Origin: Bdellovibrio sp047344985
GTDB lineage: Bacteria; Bdellovibrionota; Bdellovibrionia; Bdellovibrionales; Bdellovibrionaceae
Direction: 5' to 3'
DNA length: 64,000 bases
NCBI RefSeq assembly: GCF_047344985.1
Contig: NZ_CP178861.1
Coordinates: 2,666,001 to 2,730,000 of the forward strand
Made by a program: the position numbers and the translations under genes. Positions 44,406 through 53,383 of the stretch are shown in pieces; the first letter of the stretch is position 1; every line of letters starts with the position of its first letter. Below the pieces are notes generated by a model, which searched no databases, was not told the origin of the DNA, and saw only the letters and a program-made list of their open reading frames with translations.

Positions 44406-45164
44406 TTATCTGGCTCGCTTCTTTGGAAGCGGCCCTGCACAACGAATCTTTTGTATAAGCTCACTTACTTGAGGTAATTGAGCTCCACCGTATATTGGAA
44501 TAACAATTTCCCTATCCGTTATCAGACTGGAAAGGTCGTTCACTTGAGGTCCTCTACTATCTGAAATCAAAAAGACGTCATACCCACAGAAGATAATCCT
44601 CACGCAATTACGCGTACCAAAACGGGTTTTCACAGAGCTTGAATGACTTTCACCTAGAATAACATTTCGGAATAACATTAAGGCAGCATTTTCACCATCG
44701 AGCTCTCTATCTAAATACGCCTTTGCGTAAAAAGAGAACCGATTTCCCAATGGGGACTTTCTAGGAACATTCCTACCATACACCTCATATCTAATGAGCA
44801 AACTAACAATAAAACTCCGTAAATCATCCAGAGCCCTTGGATCATGAATTTCAACTCCCATATTTCCAGTTTTTGGATCTGGCTGCATTTCATGCACAAT
44901 ATACATTCTGTTTTTAAAGAAACGTGCTCCATTCGCATCATCATCTCGAAATCGATTTTCACAAGTTTCACACCAAAAATCACAAATTAAATCTGACTGC
45001 TCTCTGAACGCTTTCGGTTCATCTATATTCTCCAAATGTAGAGACGCATAGGATCCTTCACCGTCCTTGGTCATCCTCATAGCCCATCTCGGAATGACAT
45101 GACAGCCCGACTTAAATTTCTTTACTAATTTAAGGCAAATTGGACACTCAAGTACGGAATTCAC
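44406..45164 (-). CDS. HNH-like zinc-finger protein, unknown
   Basis: A 252-residue protein. C-x2-C (CPICLK, about 8-11), then CHVIPRWAMR (about 21-30), then CETCENRF (about 67-74) follow the C-x2-C, H-x-I-P-x-W, C-x2-C layout of HNH-type domains used by some nucleases. The rest has two mixed beta-rich stretches, with VRIIFCGYDVFLISD near 180-195. Nuclease activity is inferred only from the motif spacing. GTG start after GGAG. Part of the AT-rich block, opposite in direction to its neighbours. Confidence 0.6.
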   Translation of the reverse strand: MNSVLECPICLKLVKKFKSGCHVIPRWAMRMTKDGEGSYASLHLENIDEPKAFREQSDLICDFWCETCENRFRDDDANGARFFKNRMYIVHEMQPDPKTGNMGVEIHDPRALDDLRSFIVSLLIRYEVYGRNVPRKSPLGNRFSFYAKAYLDRELDGENAALMLFRNVILGESHSSSVKTRFGTRNCVRIIFCGYDVFLISDSRGPQVNDLSSLITDREIVIPIYGGAQLPQVSELIQKIRCAGPLPKKRAR

Positions 45165-45286
45165 TCGACTTCTCCTATTGAACTCAAAAATACTTTATAT
45201 CGTACCTCCGCCCTAACAAATATCATTAAGTTTTCACATAAAAATCCGATAAACAACAGGAAGTTTTTAATAAAAACGGAGAATAT

Positions 45287-45349
45287 ATGGCAGTTTACCT
45301 TATTTCGAACACAGACTCTATTTTTACCTTAGATCTTTTTGGAGAGTAA
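45287..45349 (+). CDS. 20-codon leader ORF of the accessory operon
   Basis: ATG at 45287, five bases after GGAG, opens a 20-residue peptide ending LDLFGE whose TAA (45347-45349) touches the GTG of the next gene at 45350. The ribosome site of that gene lies in the last codons of the leader. This layout suggests translational coupling or attenuation. Confidence 0.45.
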   Translation: MAVYLISNTDSIFTLDLFGE

Positions 45350-46372
45350 GTGATTCAAGATATCCTCAACTCAATAAAAGTAACGCTGCACGAACGATTT
45401 TCCAATCCACTACTGGGAACTTTCCTGATAGCGGCAGCCGCATTCAACTATCATTTCTTTCTAATTATCTTCTCAGATGAAAAGTTAATAGAGAAGTTTC
45501 ACCTATTGGAAAAAACATTCGACACAGGTGACCTTCAGGTTTGGCTGCGTCTAATTATTTATCCTCTTCTCATGACAATTTTTTATATCTTCATTCTTCC
45601 ATATCCTTCAAAGAAGGTTTATGAGTTTGTGAGAAACAGACAAAAAGAAATTCTAGATATCAGAAGAAAAACTGAGGATGAGTTCCCGCTCACTCAAGAA
45701 GAGGCAAGGATTCTTCGCTCAAAGCACTATGAACTTGAAGCATATTATCAAAACATGCTTAGCGAGAGAACAAATGAGGTCGAACAGCTAAAGCATAGAT
45801 TGCAAAATCAGAAAGACATACCCACGAGCAATGATCCAAAAATAAACCTGTGGGACGACGAATACGATCAGTTTTCAAAAACATCCGCATTCAAGGTATT
45901 TAAAGAAAATGTCGACGATATTTTTTCCCAGCGTGTGGCATTTAGCGTCGTACCAGAAGCAGGAATTTTAACTGCATGGGGACTAATAGAACAAGGTGAC
46001 GACTCCGAGGTTGTACCTACAGAAAAGGGGAAATATTTTGCTCGAAAAATAGTATCAAATGAAGTCACTTCTGAGAATGACCTACCGGAAGATGCTGCAC
46101 AAGAAACCTATCGCGAGTTAATTGAGATGATAAAGACTCTGCACGAAGAAATGAATGACTCTAGACGTCTGATTTACAACACTCAATCCATTGCTAGTCA
46201 TATAGAAAAATACTTAGTAGGTTGGGCCGAGCACCTCAATAAAAGCGCAGTATCTTTTGCAAATCTCGTCAAAAAGAACATTTCTATTATAAATAGAATA
46301 CCGGCTTCTAGCAGGCGAGAAAAGGCAGCCCCTTACATCAATGAGCTTTTTTCTAAAATACCGAAGGACTGA
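45350..46372 (+). CDS. Two-TM coiled-coil protein of accessory operon
   Basis: A 340-residue protein. N-terminal IKVTLHERFSNPLLGTFLIAAAAFNYHFF with spans at about 23-42 and 65-85, a Lys/Glu-rich coiled coil (about 98-160), a probable winged-helix-like section (about 180-235, FSVVPEAGILTAWGLIEQ...PTEKGKYFARKI) and a helical C-terminus. The N-terminal type, ER-x-S-N/S-P-L-x-G-TF, recurs in island membrane proteins. Membrane-tethered sensor or effector is inferred. GTG start follows GGAGAG at three bases. 36 bases before the next gene. Confidence 0.7.
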   Translation: MIQDILNSIKVTLHERFSNPLLGTFLIAAAAFNYHFFLIIFSDEKLIEKFHLLEKTFDTGDLQVWLRLIIYPLLMTIFYIFILPYPSKKVYEFVRNRQKEILDIRRKTEDEFPLTQEEARILRSKHYELEAYYQNMLSERTNEVEQLKHRLQNQKDIPTSNDPKINLWDDEYDQFSKTSAFKVFKENVDDIFSQRVAFSVVPEAGILTAWGLIEQGDDSEVVPTEKGKYFARKIVSNEVTSENDLPEDAAQETYRELIEMIKTLHEEMNDSRRLIYNTQSIASHIEKYLVGWAEHLNKSAVSFANLVKKNISIINRIPASSRREKAAPYINELFSKIPKD

Positions 46373-46408
46373 CCGCATATCAACATATTAGGACACCCAA
46401 AGGGACAC

Positions 46409-48262
46409 ATGGATTTTTCTGAAAGATTCAAAGGATCAAATTCATCACATATAATTGCTTTGGAAAACGAGATTTCTGCTCTAGTAACGCAAGATGCATC
46501 GTTGTCGCAAATTAGAGATAAAATTTATGAGATGATCGCTGCAAAAGCGGACCAACTCGCTCCTGAAGTCAAAAATAGTCTCTCGCTGCTTGCTGAAGTA
46601 TTATGGATGATGCTCGACCTCGATGACCCGAGGAGCCCATATAAACCATTTTTTCAACTTCCTAACGGAGCACAAACACTTTCTCCCGACCACTTGGAAG
46701 AAGAACACCTTTTAATCATTGAGGCCGCTAATAGATTCAACATTGAAAATCACGAATGGACCGCAAGACTTACTGATCTTCTATGGGTTCTCCGAAAAAA
46801 TGTAGCAATGGCGAAGCTAGCAGTTGATTCATATTTATCTATCGCCAAAAAACCAACGGATGAAAAAGACTTTTTAAAAACAAGACCAGAGGTGGCTGCA
46901 GAAAGAGCCATTCAACTTTATTTTTTTCTAAATTTAGGAGAAGAAGTACGAGTCACCATCTTTAAAATTATTGAATCAAAGCTTGAGACAGAAAATTCAG
47001 AGGACAAGGGCTATGCAATAATAGACTGGCTAAAACTTTATATCAACATAGCCAATACTGACGAACAGCAAAAGATCATTCCTAAAATTAAAAACCTTAT
47101 CAAATCATCTGAGACCAATAAAGATTGGGAACTAGCCAGGAGATATAATCAAATACTTATCTTACTGGCACAGCGTTTGAAAGACAATTCTCTACGAGAA
47201 AACTTTCTTCAAAAGGAAGTCGACCTTTATATAAATGAAGCTGAATACACTAGAAGCATAGGTGCACCAGCAATGCGGCTTCAAAACCTTTATACCAAAG
47301 CAATTGCCGCCTGCGGAAACATCAAAGGACGAAAAAAAGAAAAAGTTCGCCTTATTGACGATCTCTTGGAGATACAGCTAGATATACCAAATGAGCTCGC
47401 TTTTATCTCCGAGTCTCAGGATATTACAGACCAAATAGTTAATTTTAAAAATCGTATCGCCCATTTGACATTTTTAGAAGCTCTTGAGTTTCTCGTGAGT
47501 GTCACAACGCCGCAAAAGAAAGAAAAATGCTTTACTAATGCGCTCGATATTTTAGGAAAAAGTCCTCTACATGGCTTATTTGGTTCTTCTCTTCTTGATG
47601 AAAAAGGAAAAATCTTATCCAGAGTTGGATCTATAGACGCAAAAAATATCGGGAAAGATGACATTTTAAAAGATGCAAATCTTCGTGGTCACGTGGCTCA
47701 TCAACTTAGAATCGACTTCTCGATTCGAGGAGGCTATGTAGTCAATGGTTTGCTAGTAATGGCGCATAAATATCGATTAAGAAAGTCTGATCTCGACGAA
47801 CTTATGTATGCAAATCCGTTCATCCCGAACTACAGAATGTTTCAGTTTCGAGATGGTATTTGGAATGGAATCTGTGGCCGATGGTCTGAAGCAATTCACA
47901 TTCTCATTCCCCATCTCGAAAATGCTCTTCGCGAAACTATGAGAAGAACGGGTTACATCACAGTCAAAGTCGATGCAGATGGAGTCCAACAAGAAAAGTA
48001 TTTAAACGATTTCATATACGAAACAGAGTTTGCGGAGTTCTTCGGTGAAGACCTCGCCTTTCAGCTACAAGTTTTACTCGTCGATTCTAATGGAATCAAC
48101 TTAAGAAACAACATAGCTCATGGCCTTACTCCTGACGGTGTAGCTTATTCTCATACGGCTGCCTTTGCATGGGCTCAGGTAGTGTATCTCGTCATCAAAA
48201 TGCAGAGATTGTATTACCAACAACTCGAACAATCACGAACTTCCAAAGAGTCAAAGGAGTAA
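46409..48262 (+). CDS. Large helical protein with HEPN/DUF4209-like C-terminus
   Basis: A 617-residue, mostly alpha-helical protein. The last 150 residues match the DUF4209 style: LIPHLENALRETMRR (about 479-493), then LRNNIAHGL with R566-x4-H571, the R-x4-6-H catalytic motif of HEPN RNases. The N-terminal 450 residues are TPR/ARM-like helices without recognised identity. If active it would cut RNA, as in abortive-infection and toxin systems. ATG follows a weak AAGGGAC site; its stop is four bases before the next start. Confidence 0.75.
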   Translation: MDFSERFKGSNSSHIIALENEISALVTQDASLSQIRDKIYEMIAAKADQLAPEVKNSLSLLAEVLWMMLDLDDPRSPYKPFFQLPNGAQTLSPDHLEEEHLLIIEAANRFNIENHEWTARLTDLLWVLRKNVAMAKLAVDSYLSIAKKPTDEKDFLKTRPEVAAERAIQLYFFLNLGEEVRVTIFKIIESKLETENSEDKGYAIIDWLKLYINIANTDEQQKIIPKIKNLIKSSETNKDWELARRYNQILILLAQRLKDNSLRENFLQKEVDLYINEAEYTRSIGAPAMRLQNLYTKAIAACGNIKGRKKEKVRLIDDLLEIQLDIPNELAFISESQDITDQIVNFKNRIAHLTFLEALEFLVSVTTPQKKEKCFTNALDILGKSPLHGLFGSSLLDEKGKILSRVGSIDAKNIGKDDILKDANLRGHVAHQLRIDFSIRGGYVVNGLLVMAHKYRLRKSDLDELMYANPFIPNYRMFQFRDGIWNGICGRWSEAIHILIPHLENALRETMRRTGYITVKVDADGVQQEKYLNDFIYETEFAEFFGEDLAFQLQVLLVDSNGINLRNNIAHGLTPDGVAYSHTAAFAWAQVVYLVIKMQRLYYQQLEQSRTSKESKE

Positions 48263-48266
48263 CTTT

Positions 48267-49472
48267 GTGATTCACCTGTTGGATATAAATAGCATTCAAT
48301 TCTCAGATATTGAAAAATTAATTAAGGATGCCATTCCGGAAAGTACCTTTTTGGACTACAAGCAAGAACTTCCTTCTGGTAAGGATGCCGACAAAAAAGA
48401 TTTTGTGGCAGACCTCGCATCTTTTGCCAATAAAGATGGCGGTATCATTATTTACGGAATTTCAGAAAAACGTGACGACAACGGTGGTAAGACAGGCCTC
48501 CCTGACAGTATAGTAGATTTGCCAACGAATACTGATGATCACATTAAACGATTTGAGGACTATGCCAGGTCCTATATCTTGCCTAGAATATCTCAGCTTC
48601 AGGTAAAGGAAATAGCCTCTCAAGACAACAAGAAGAGAGTTCTTATTGTTAAAATCCCCAAAAGCCATGACGTACCACATGTTGTTAGATTCAACTCTGA
48701 CCAGCGCTTTCATCGTAGAGGAAATAGTGGCAAATATGAAATGGATCTACCGGAAATTCGTCAGGCATTTATCTCAAGCGGACTTCAAATGACTCAGATT
48801 AAAAAATTTCGAGAATATCGAGTAAATCAAATTGATCAATTAGACACCCCCGTAAAGATAGAACGTACTCATACTTTGATCGTACATTTCTTCCCAACTC
48901 ATACCTTTGGAGAACAGCTTTACACTGCCAAAGATCTTCAAGAACAGCGGTTGGTTCCTCAATTCCTATCCAGAGTAGATAACCACAGAATCCATTATAA
49001 TTTAGACGGAACTGTATTGTCTGAATTTCCAAATACAAATTCTGGTGAATCATCTTCGTACCTTCAACTATATAGAAGCGGTGGAATTGAGTCTGTAGAC
49101 ACCTTCTACTTACGTCCTTTTATGGGCAATAACATTCACATGGGATTTCTTTGTGAACGACTACTGTTCGTTATTCAAAGCTACCTTCGCTATGCACGCA
49201 ACCTCAATCTCTCGGGACAATTCTACATTGGCGTGACTCTTTTAAAAGTTTCAAACTTTTCAACCATTATGAAGGAGCGTACAACATCGCCACCCCAGCG
49301 CTTTGATAGAGATCTCGTTATGATACCTGAAGTAATTATCACTGATGATTATCAAAATGTAGACATTCAGATAAAACCGCTTCTCGATATGCTTTGCAAT
49401 GCTGCCGGCTTTCAACATTGTTTCTTCTATAACACAAATGGACGGTTCGACCAAAATTTACTCAAAAATTAA
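48267..49472 (+). CDS. AlbA_2/Schlafen-type putative DNA- or nucleotide-binding protein
   Basis: A 401-residue protein. Residues about 12-165 match AlbA_2 (PF04326-like): IPESTFLDYKQEL, the hallmark LASFANKDGGIIIYGI (about 50-65), KIPKSHDVPHVV and FHRRGNSGKYEM. Members occur in Schlafen proteins and many defence operons. Residues 170-401 are unrecognised. GTG start six bases after AAAGGAG. Last gene of the three-gene operon. Role, perhaps nucleic-acid binding or RNase control, is inferred. Confidence 0.85.
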   Translation: MIHLLDINSIQFSDIEKLIKDAIPESTFLDYKQELPSGKDADKKDFVADLASFANKDGGIIIYGISEKRDDNGGKTGLPDSIVDLPTNTDDHIKRFEDYARSYILPRISQLQVKEIASQDNKKRVLIVKIPKSHDVPHVVRFNSDQRFHRRGNSGKYEMDLPEIRQAFISSGLQMTQIKKFREYRVNQIDQLDTPVKIERTHTLIVHFFPTHTFGEQLYTAKDLQEQRLVPQFLSRVDNHRIHYNLDGTVLSEFPNTNSGESSSYLQLYRSGGIESVDTFYLRPFMGNNIHMGFLCERLLFVIQSYLRYARNLNLSGQFYIGVTLLKVSNFSTIMKERTTSPPQRFDRDLVMIPEVIITDDYQNVDIQIKPLLDMLCNAAGFQHCFFYNTNGRFDQNLLKN

Positions 49473-49541
49473 AGGATAACTCCGTAAATAATCGTAACCG
49501 CGCGGAGCAGTACCAATCTATATTAAAGCTGTGAGAGATAA

Positions 49542-49754
49542 GTGAGAGACCAAAAACTGATATCCGTATTCAATGATTTTCTTAACGCAACTTCAGCAGA
49601 AGCTACATATTCTGCGTTGGCTGAGCTTACACAGCCAGTAATTGAATTATGGTCAACTTCTTGTTATTTTGGAGTCGAGGAAGAACCAACGGTAAAATGG
49701 CTATTCAAAATGCTATTTTTGAACGTTCCAGATCCAGGATATGTCTACCAGTAG
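49542..49754 (+). CDS. Small hypothetical protein at end of accessory block
   Basis: A 70-residue frame with GTG start and a weak GAGAG site, beginning 70 bases after the AlbA_2 gene. The sequence (SVFNDFLNATSAEATYSALAEL) looks helical and coding-like, but a frame this short could be chance. It may be a truncated remnant at the island edge. A terminator for the convergent helicase gene follows. Confidence 0.4.
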   Translation: MRDQKLISVFNDFLNATSAEATYSALAELTQPVIELWSTSCYFGVEEEPTVKWLFKMLFLNVPDPGYVYQ

Positions 49755-49781
49755 GCTATGGATATGTATGGAGGCGCAACA

Positions 49782-49810
49782 AAAAAAGGGAGTCTCTCGA
49801 CTCCTTTTTT
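49782..49810. terminator. Bidirectional Rho-independent terminator
   Basis: AAAAAAGG-GAGTC pairs with GACTCCTTTTTT with one bulged G. Flanked by A-run and T-run. Serves the helicase gene and the accessory block. Confidence 0.8.
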
Positions 49811-49859
49811 CTTCCTCATGCATTTTAATAAATACCACTATCCGCCGTGAATTCGTAAA

Positions 49860-51092
49860 TTACTTCTTCTTTGCGACCTTTTTAGGTTTACCGCCAACAG
49901 CACGCGGTGGTTTTCTGTCTTCTTTCTTCACATGCAGACGCTTGCCGTCTTTGTCTTTGAAGCGTGATTTAAGTTCTTTCGCCGTTTCGCCTTTGCCTTC
50001 GATTTTTGCGATCAGTGGGAGATCTCGTTCTGTCACGAGGTTAATGACCATTCCTTCACGGCCTGCACGGGCTGTACGACCTGCGCGGTGAAGGTAGTTA
50101 TCGAGTTGCTGCGGAAGATGATAGTTAATAACTCTTCCTACATGTTCCAAATCCAGGCCGCGCGCGGCCAAATCGGTTGATATTAACAAATCGACTTCGC
50201 CATTGCGAAATTTTTTAAGATTTGTGCGACGTTCATTTTTATCCATTTCTCCACGATAAAGAACGCACTTGTAACCCTTGTCGTTAATTTCTTTGGCGAT
50301 CTTGTCACATTGCTCGCGGGTGTTAGCAAAAACGATCGTGCCACCTTCAACCTTCTTTTTGATCAGCTTTTCAAAAATGGGCCAACGAAGGCCATCAATG
50401 ACAGTTTCATTTTTCGTAGTAAGACTTTTTACGACCTTGCCACTTCCACGGCTACGGATAACTTCTGCTTTGGCAAAAAGCGAGTTCATCATCTCTTCAA
50501 CATTTTTTGAAACCGTCGCAGAAAATAGTGCCAGCGGAATATCTTGCGGGCACACATCAACAATATAATTTGAATCCGTCAGAAAACCTTTATCCAACAT
50601 CTGATCAGCTTCATCAAAAACCAACGCACGCACGTCTGACAAATCAATGAGTTCTTTATCAAGCAATTGAATCAGTCTTCCAGGTGTCGCCAATAGAATT
50701 TCAAAAGATCCGCTGATATTGCGAACCGCCTGCTCCATACTCATACCACCCAGAGCAGGACGAACACGCAAGCGAGTGTCATGAGTAAAGGTCTTAAACA
50801 CCTTCGCGACCTGTTCTCCCAAATCGCGAGTCGGCACCATAACAACAGCGCGAGGACTTGCCTCTGCTTTTACGGGCTCGCCATCTTCTTCTAACTTTTT
50901 CAGCATATGCAAAAGTGGCAGAGCATAAGTCAAAGTTTTACCACTCCCCGTTTCTGAAACGCCAACCACGGATTGACCTGACATCAGCAAAGGAATCGCC
51001 ATCCGTTGGATTTCTGTCGGCGTGAAAATACGCTGCGCTTTGAGAGTTTTTAGGAGAGAAGGCAAAAAACCGAATTCTGTAAAATTATTCAT
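49860..51092 (-). CDS. DEAD-box ATP-dependent RNA helicase, RhlE-like
   Basis: A 410-residue two-domain helicase. Q motif FTPTEIQ (about 22-28), motif I ETGSGKT (about 46-52), Ib TPGR, II DEAD (VFDEADQML, about 152), III SAT, V and VI (STDLAARGLDLEHV, HRAGRTARAGR) all present. The C-terminal tail is Lys/Arg-rich for RNA binding. Likely ribosome assembly or RNA decay. I prefer ATG 51092 because the F-x-x-F-G-F start of the family follows directly; a GTG at 51161 gives a 23-residue extension without a good ribosome site. Confidence 0.95.
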   Translation of the reverse strand: MNNFTEFGFLPSLLKTLKAQRIFTPTEIQRMAIPLLMSGQSVVGVSETGSGKTLTYALPLLHMLKKLEEDGEPVKAEASPRAVVMVPTRDLGEQVAKVFKTFTHDTRLRVRPALGGMSMEQAVRNISGSFEILLATPGRLIQLLDKELIDLSDVRALVFDEADQMLDKGFLTDSNYIVDVCPQDIPLALFSATVSKNVEEMMNSLFAKAEVIRSRGSGKVVKSLTTKNETVIDGLRWPIFEKLIKKKVEGGTIVFANTREQCDKIAKEINDKGYKCVLYRGEMDKNERRTNLKKFRNGEVDLLISTDLAARGLDLEHVGRVINYHLPQQLDNYLHRAGRTARAGREGMVINLVTERDLPLIAKIEGKGETAKELKSRFKDKDGKRLHVKKEDRKPPRAVGGKPKKVAKKK

Positions 51093-51191
51093 TCCTGCAA
51101 TGTATACAGGATTGCGCAAAAAGGCGTGTTTTTTAATTTCTCGCGCAATAATTTCAAACACTTACTTCGACTTCAAATACTCCTCTGCAGC

Positions 51192-51581
51192 CTAAGCACA
51201 GTTCACCGTCACATTGTGAGTGTGCCCCGCCGACAGAGTCGAAACTTCCATGACACCGTTATTATTTTGCAGCATCGCAAAGTCCGCTGCCGTGATTGTC
51301 ACATTGTGAGCATGGCCGCTTCCATTGTCAGACAGCGTGTAAGTTTTTTCGGTTCCAGCTACGACATCCGCAGCAGGAATGGTTAGAGTGTGATTGGGGT
51401 TGTGAACGACCTGAATACTGACAATCGTTCCACTGGTTGTACAGTGACCTCCTTGGGAGGTATTGCCACCACTTCCGCCGCCGTATCCCCCGCCGCTCCC
51501 ACCACAAGCTTCTAATAATGAAACTCCAAGAGGCAGCAAGGCCCACTGTGTGGTTACAAAAAGAAACTCTCGTCTTTTCAT
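51192..51581 (-). CDS. Secreted Gly-rich, His-rich protein
   Basis: A 129-residue protein. N-terminus MKRREFLFVTTQWALLPLG with lipobox-like LLEAC (Cys near 26) suggests Tat- or Sec-exported lipoprotein, then a GGSGGGYGGG linker. The rest repeats a beta unit: HNPNHTLTIPAADVV, GHAHNVTITAADF and GHTHNVTVNC. The G-H-x-H-N-V-T motifs could bind metal. AGGAG precedes ATG. Function unknown; no family recognised. Confidence 0.7.
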   Translation of the reverse strand: MKRREFLFVTTQWALLPLGVSLLEACGGSGGGYGGGSGGNTSQGGHCTTSGTIVSIQVVHNPNHTLTIPAADVVAGTEKTYTLSDNGSGHAHNVTITAADFAMLQNNNGVMEVSTLSAGHTHNVTVNCA

Positions 51582-51687
51582 AAAAAGTCTCCTTCACCAA
51601 ACCTGGAAAAACTCTAACTGATTACTCCGACAATCAGAAAGACTTATCTCCAAAGAAAATGGAAACACATTGGCGTGTAACGTGACA

Positions 51688-52194
51688 TCAGAAACGACGC
51701 ATTCTTCCCGCTCCCAGTTCTTCTTTAAGATCAAGACTTGTCAGGCGAAACATCAGCACGAAATCGGAAATACATTTTGTGTCGTGAATATCTCCGGGCA
51801 AATAAATCTTACTTTCCCCGGCTTGAACTCGGTACTTTTCGCGACGAACGATCTTGGGCTCTTCGTTTTCACCTGGCAGGCTGGCGTATATTCCCATTTC
51901 CATTTCGCCTTTTTGAACTGCGTAAATGACCCAGCCGTTGCCATGATCATGCGGCACTCGGTAAAGATCTTTTTTCTCCGTGTGGGCAAGCAAAATAAAT
52001 CCATGAACAGGATCACGATAAAGCTCGCGACTTCCTTCAAATCCGTTGAGTAATTCAAGAAGCCAAGGCTCGGAAGATGAAGCTTTTGTGAGGTCTTCCA
52101 AAATTACCTGAGCTTGTTCAACCACTTCAGTGCTAAGCGGGCCCCAGACTTTTTGAATACGTTTAATAAACTTAGCGAGTGAATCTTGTTTCAT
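51688..52194 (-). CDS. Cupin-type (cysteine-dioxygenase-like) protein
   Basis: A 168-residue protein with a cupin core: VPHDHGNGWVIYAVQKGEMEMGIY (about 77-100, metal-ligand His-x-His and Glu) and YLPGDIHDTK (about 130-139, third His). This arrangement resembles thiol dioxygenases, but identity is not certain. AAGGAG before ATG. Starts 23 bases inside the end of the MFS gene, so the two are one operon under the MerR-type regulator. Role perhaps detoxification. Confidence 0.7.
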   Translation of the reverse strand: MKQDSLAKFIKRIQKVWGPLSTEVVEQAQVILEDLTKASSSEPWLLELLNGFEGSRELYRDPVHGFILLAHTEKKDLYRVPHDHGNGWVIYAVQKGEMEMGIYASLPGENEEPKIVRREKYRVQAGESKIYLPGDIHDTKCISDFVLMFRLTSLDLKEELGAGRMRRF

Positions 52195-53377
52195 ATATTC
52201 TCCTTTTCTGAATTTTTAAATGAACAAAAAACATGAGTGCGATGAGAATCGCGGCCACAAGAAAAACAATTTGCAATCCGAAGACTTCAAAAATACTTCC
52301 CATGATAAGTGTTCCACCCATAAGTCCTAAGTTGCGCGAAAGACTTAAGGCGCCCGAAATCAAACCGCGTCGGTCTTCTTCAACATTTTTCATGATGCAA
52401 CTTGAGTTCGCAGATAAAAACATCTGATAGCCAAAACTGAGACATACTGCCGAGAATGCAAATCCGACCGCTCCCAAAAGTGATGGAAGAAAAACAAAAG
52501 CCGAAGCTCCAATAAGAAGCTGAATGAAGGCAAATTTCAGAATAGAAGGAAGTCCAAAGCGATCTACAAGAACGCCACTGAAAACACCAAACAAAATGGA
52601 TGTGATGGGTCCCGCTGACATGACAAGGCCCATTTCAACAGGCGCAACCTTTAAGACACGAGTTAAATAAAAGGGTCCGCCAATTAATGTCGACATCATG
52701 ACGGCAGAAACGGCTGAGTTTGAAAGCAGATGAGTTCTTAAAGAGGCATCACCGTAAATAGACGTAAGCATATCAATAAGAGCGCTGCTTTTTTGCCTCT
52801 CCGCAGCTGATATGACATCGGATGGAACAAAGAATAGCACCAACAGTAAATTCAAAAATCCAAGTGCCGCCACCAAAAAAAATGGAATCCGCCAACCCTG
52901 CACCCCCAGAAGGAATCCTCCCAAGGACGGCCCTGTCGCCGTCCCTATCGCCGACGTCGTCGCAAGCAGACCGATGATTCGTCCTGTTTTTTCTTTTGAG
53001 ATCACATTTGTCACAATCGCGATTGGAAGAACGATGAGGGATGCTCCACCGATACCTTGTACGATGCGTGCAAAAATCAACAAAGCAAATGAAGATGACG
53101 ATGCACTCATCAGAGCACCGATAACAAAAAAGATTGTTCCTAGAACGAGAGTGGTCCTGCGACCTTTTAAATCTCCAATCCGACCCACAATCAAACTAAA
53201 CGCCGTCGTGACAATTAAGTAACTAAGAACCACCCATTTAGCTTCAGAAAATGAAACTCCGAAATCCAGTGAAATAGCAGGAAGAACAATGTTCGCCATG
53301 CTCGTCCCGAGAGAAGCCAGCAAAACTGAGGCGCTCAATGATCCAATGACTATATGCTGATTAAACTGCTTCTTCAT
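52172..53377 (-). CDS. MFS efflux transporter, 12-TM
   Basis: A 401-residue major-facilitator drug-efflux protein (DHA family). Motif A GRIGDLKGRRTTL is between spans 2 and 3 (about 65-77), with the span-4 R-x-x-Q-G-I-G motif (RIVQGIGGA) and motif C-like ATGPSLGGFLLG in span 5. Probably exports toxic organics. ATG 53377 lies just downstream of a 19-bp-spaced MerR-type promoter; the longer frame to 53398 would overlap the operator. Divergent from merR-type gene. Confidence 0.9.
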   Translation of the reverse strand: MKKQFNQHIVIGSLSASVLLASLGTSMANIVLPAISLDFGVSFSEAKWVVLSYLIVTTAFSLIVGRIGDLKGRRTTLVLGTIFFVIGALMSASSSSFALLIFARIVQGIGGASLIVLPIAIVTNVISKEKTGRIIGLLATTSAIGTATGPSLGGFLLGVQGWRIPFFLVAALGFLNLLLVLFFVPSDVISAAERQKSSALIDMLTSIYGDASLRTHLLSNSAVSAVMMSTLIGGPFYLTRVLKVAPVEMGLVMSAGPITSILFGVFSGVLVDRFGLPSILKFAFIQLLIGASAFVFLPSLLGAVGFAFSAVCLSFGYQMFLSANSSCIMKNVEEDRRGLISGALSLSRNLGLMGGTLIMGSIFEVFGLQIVFLVAAILIALMFFVHLKIQKRRIYETRFTR

Positions 53378-53383
53378 AATCGC

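Noticed and set aside
49473..49860. Copy of the tRNA-Gln 3' end as an att site at the far island edge
   Set aside because: I looked for the T-arm/acceptor sequence by eye and found no convincing match.
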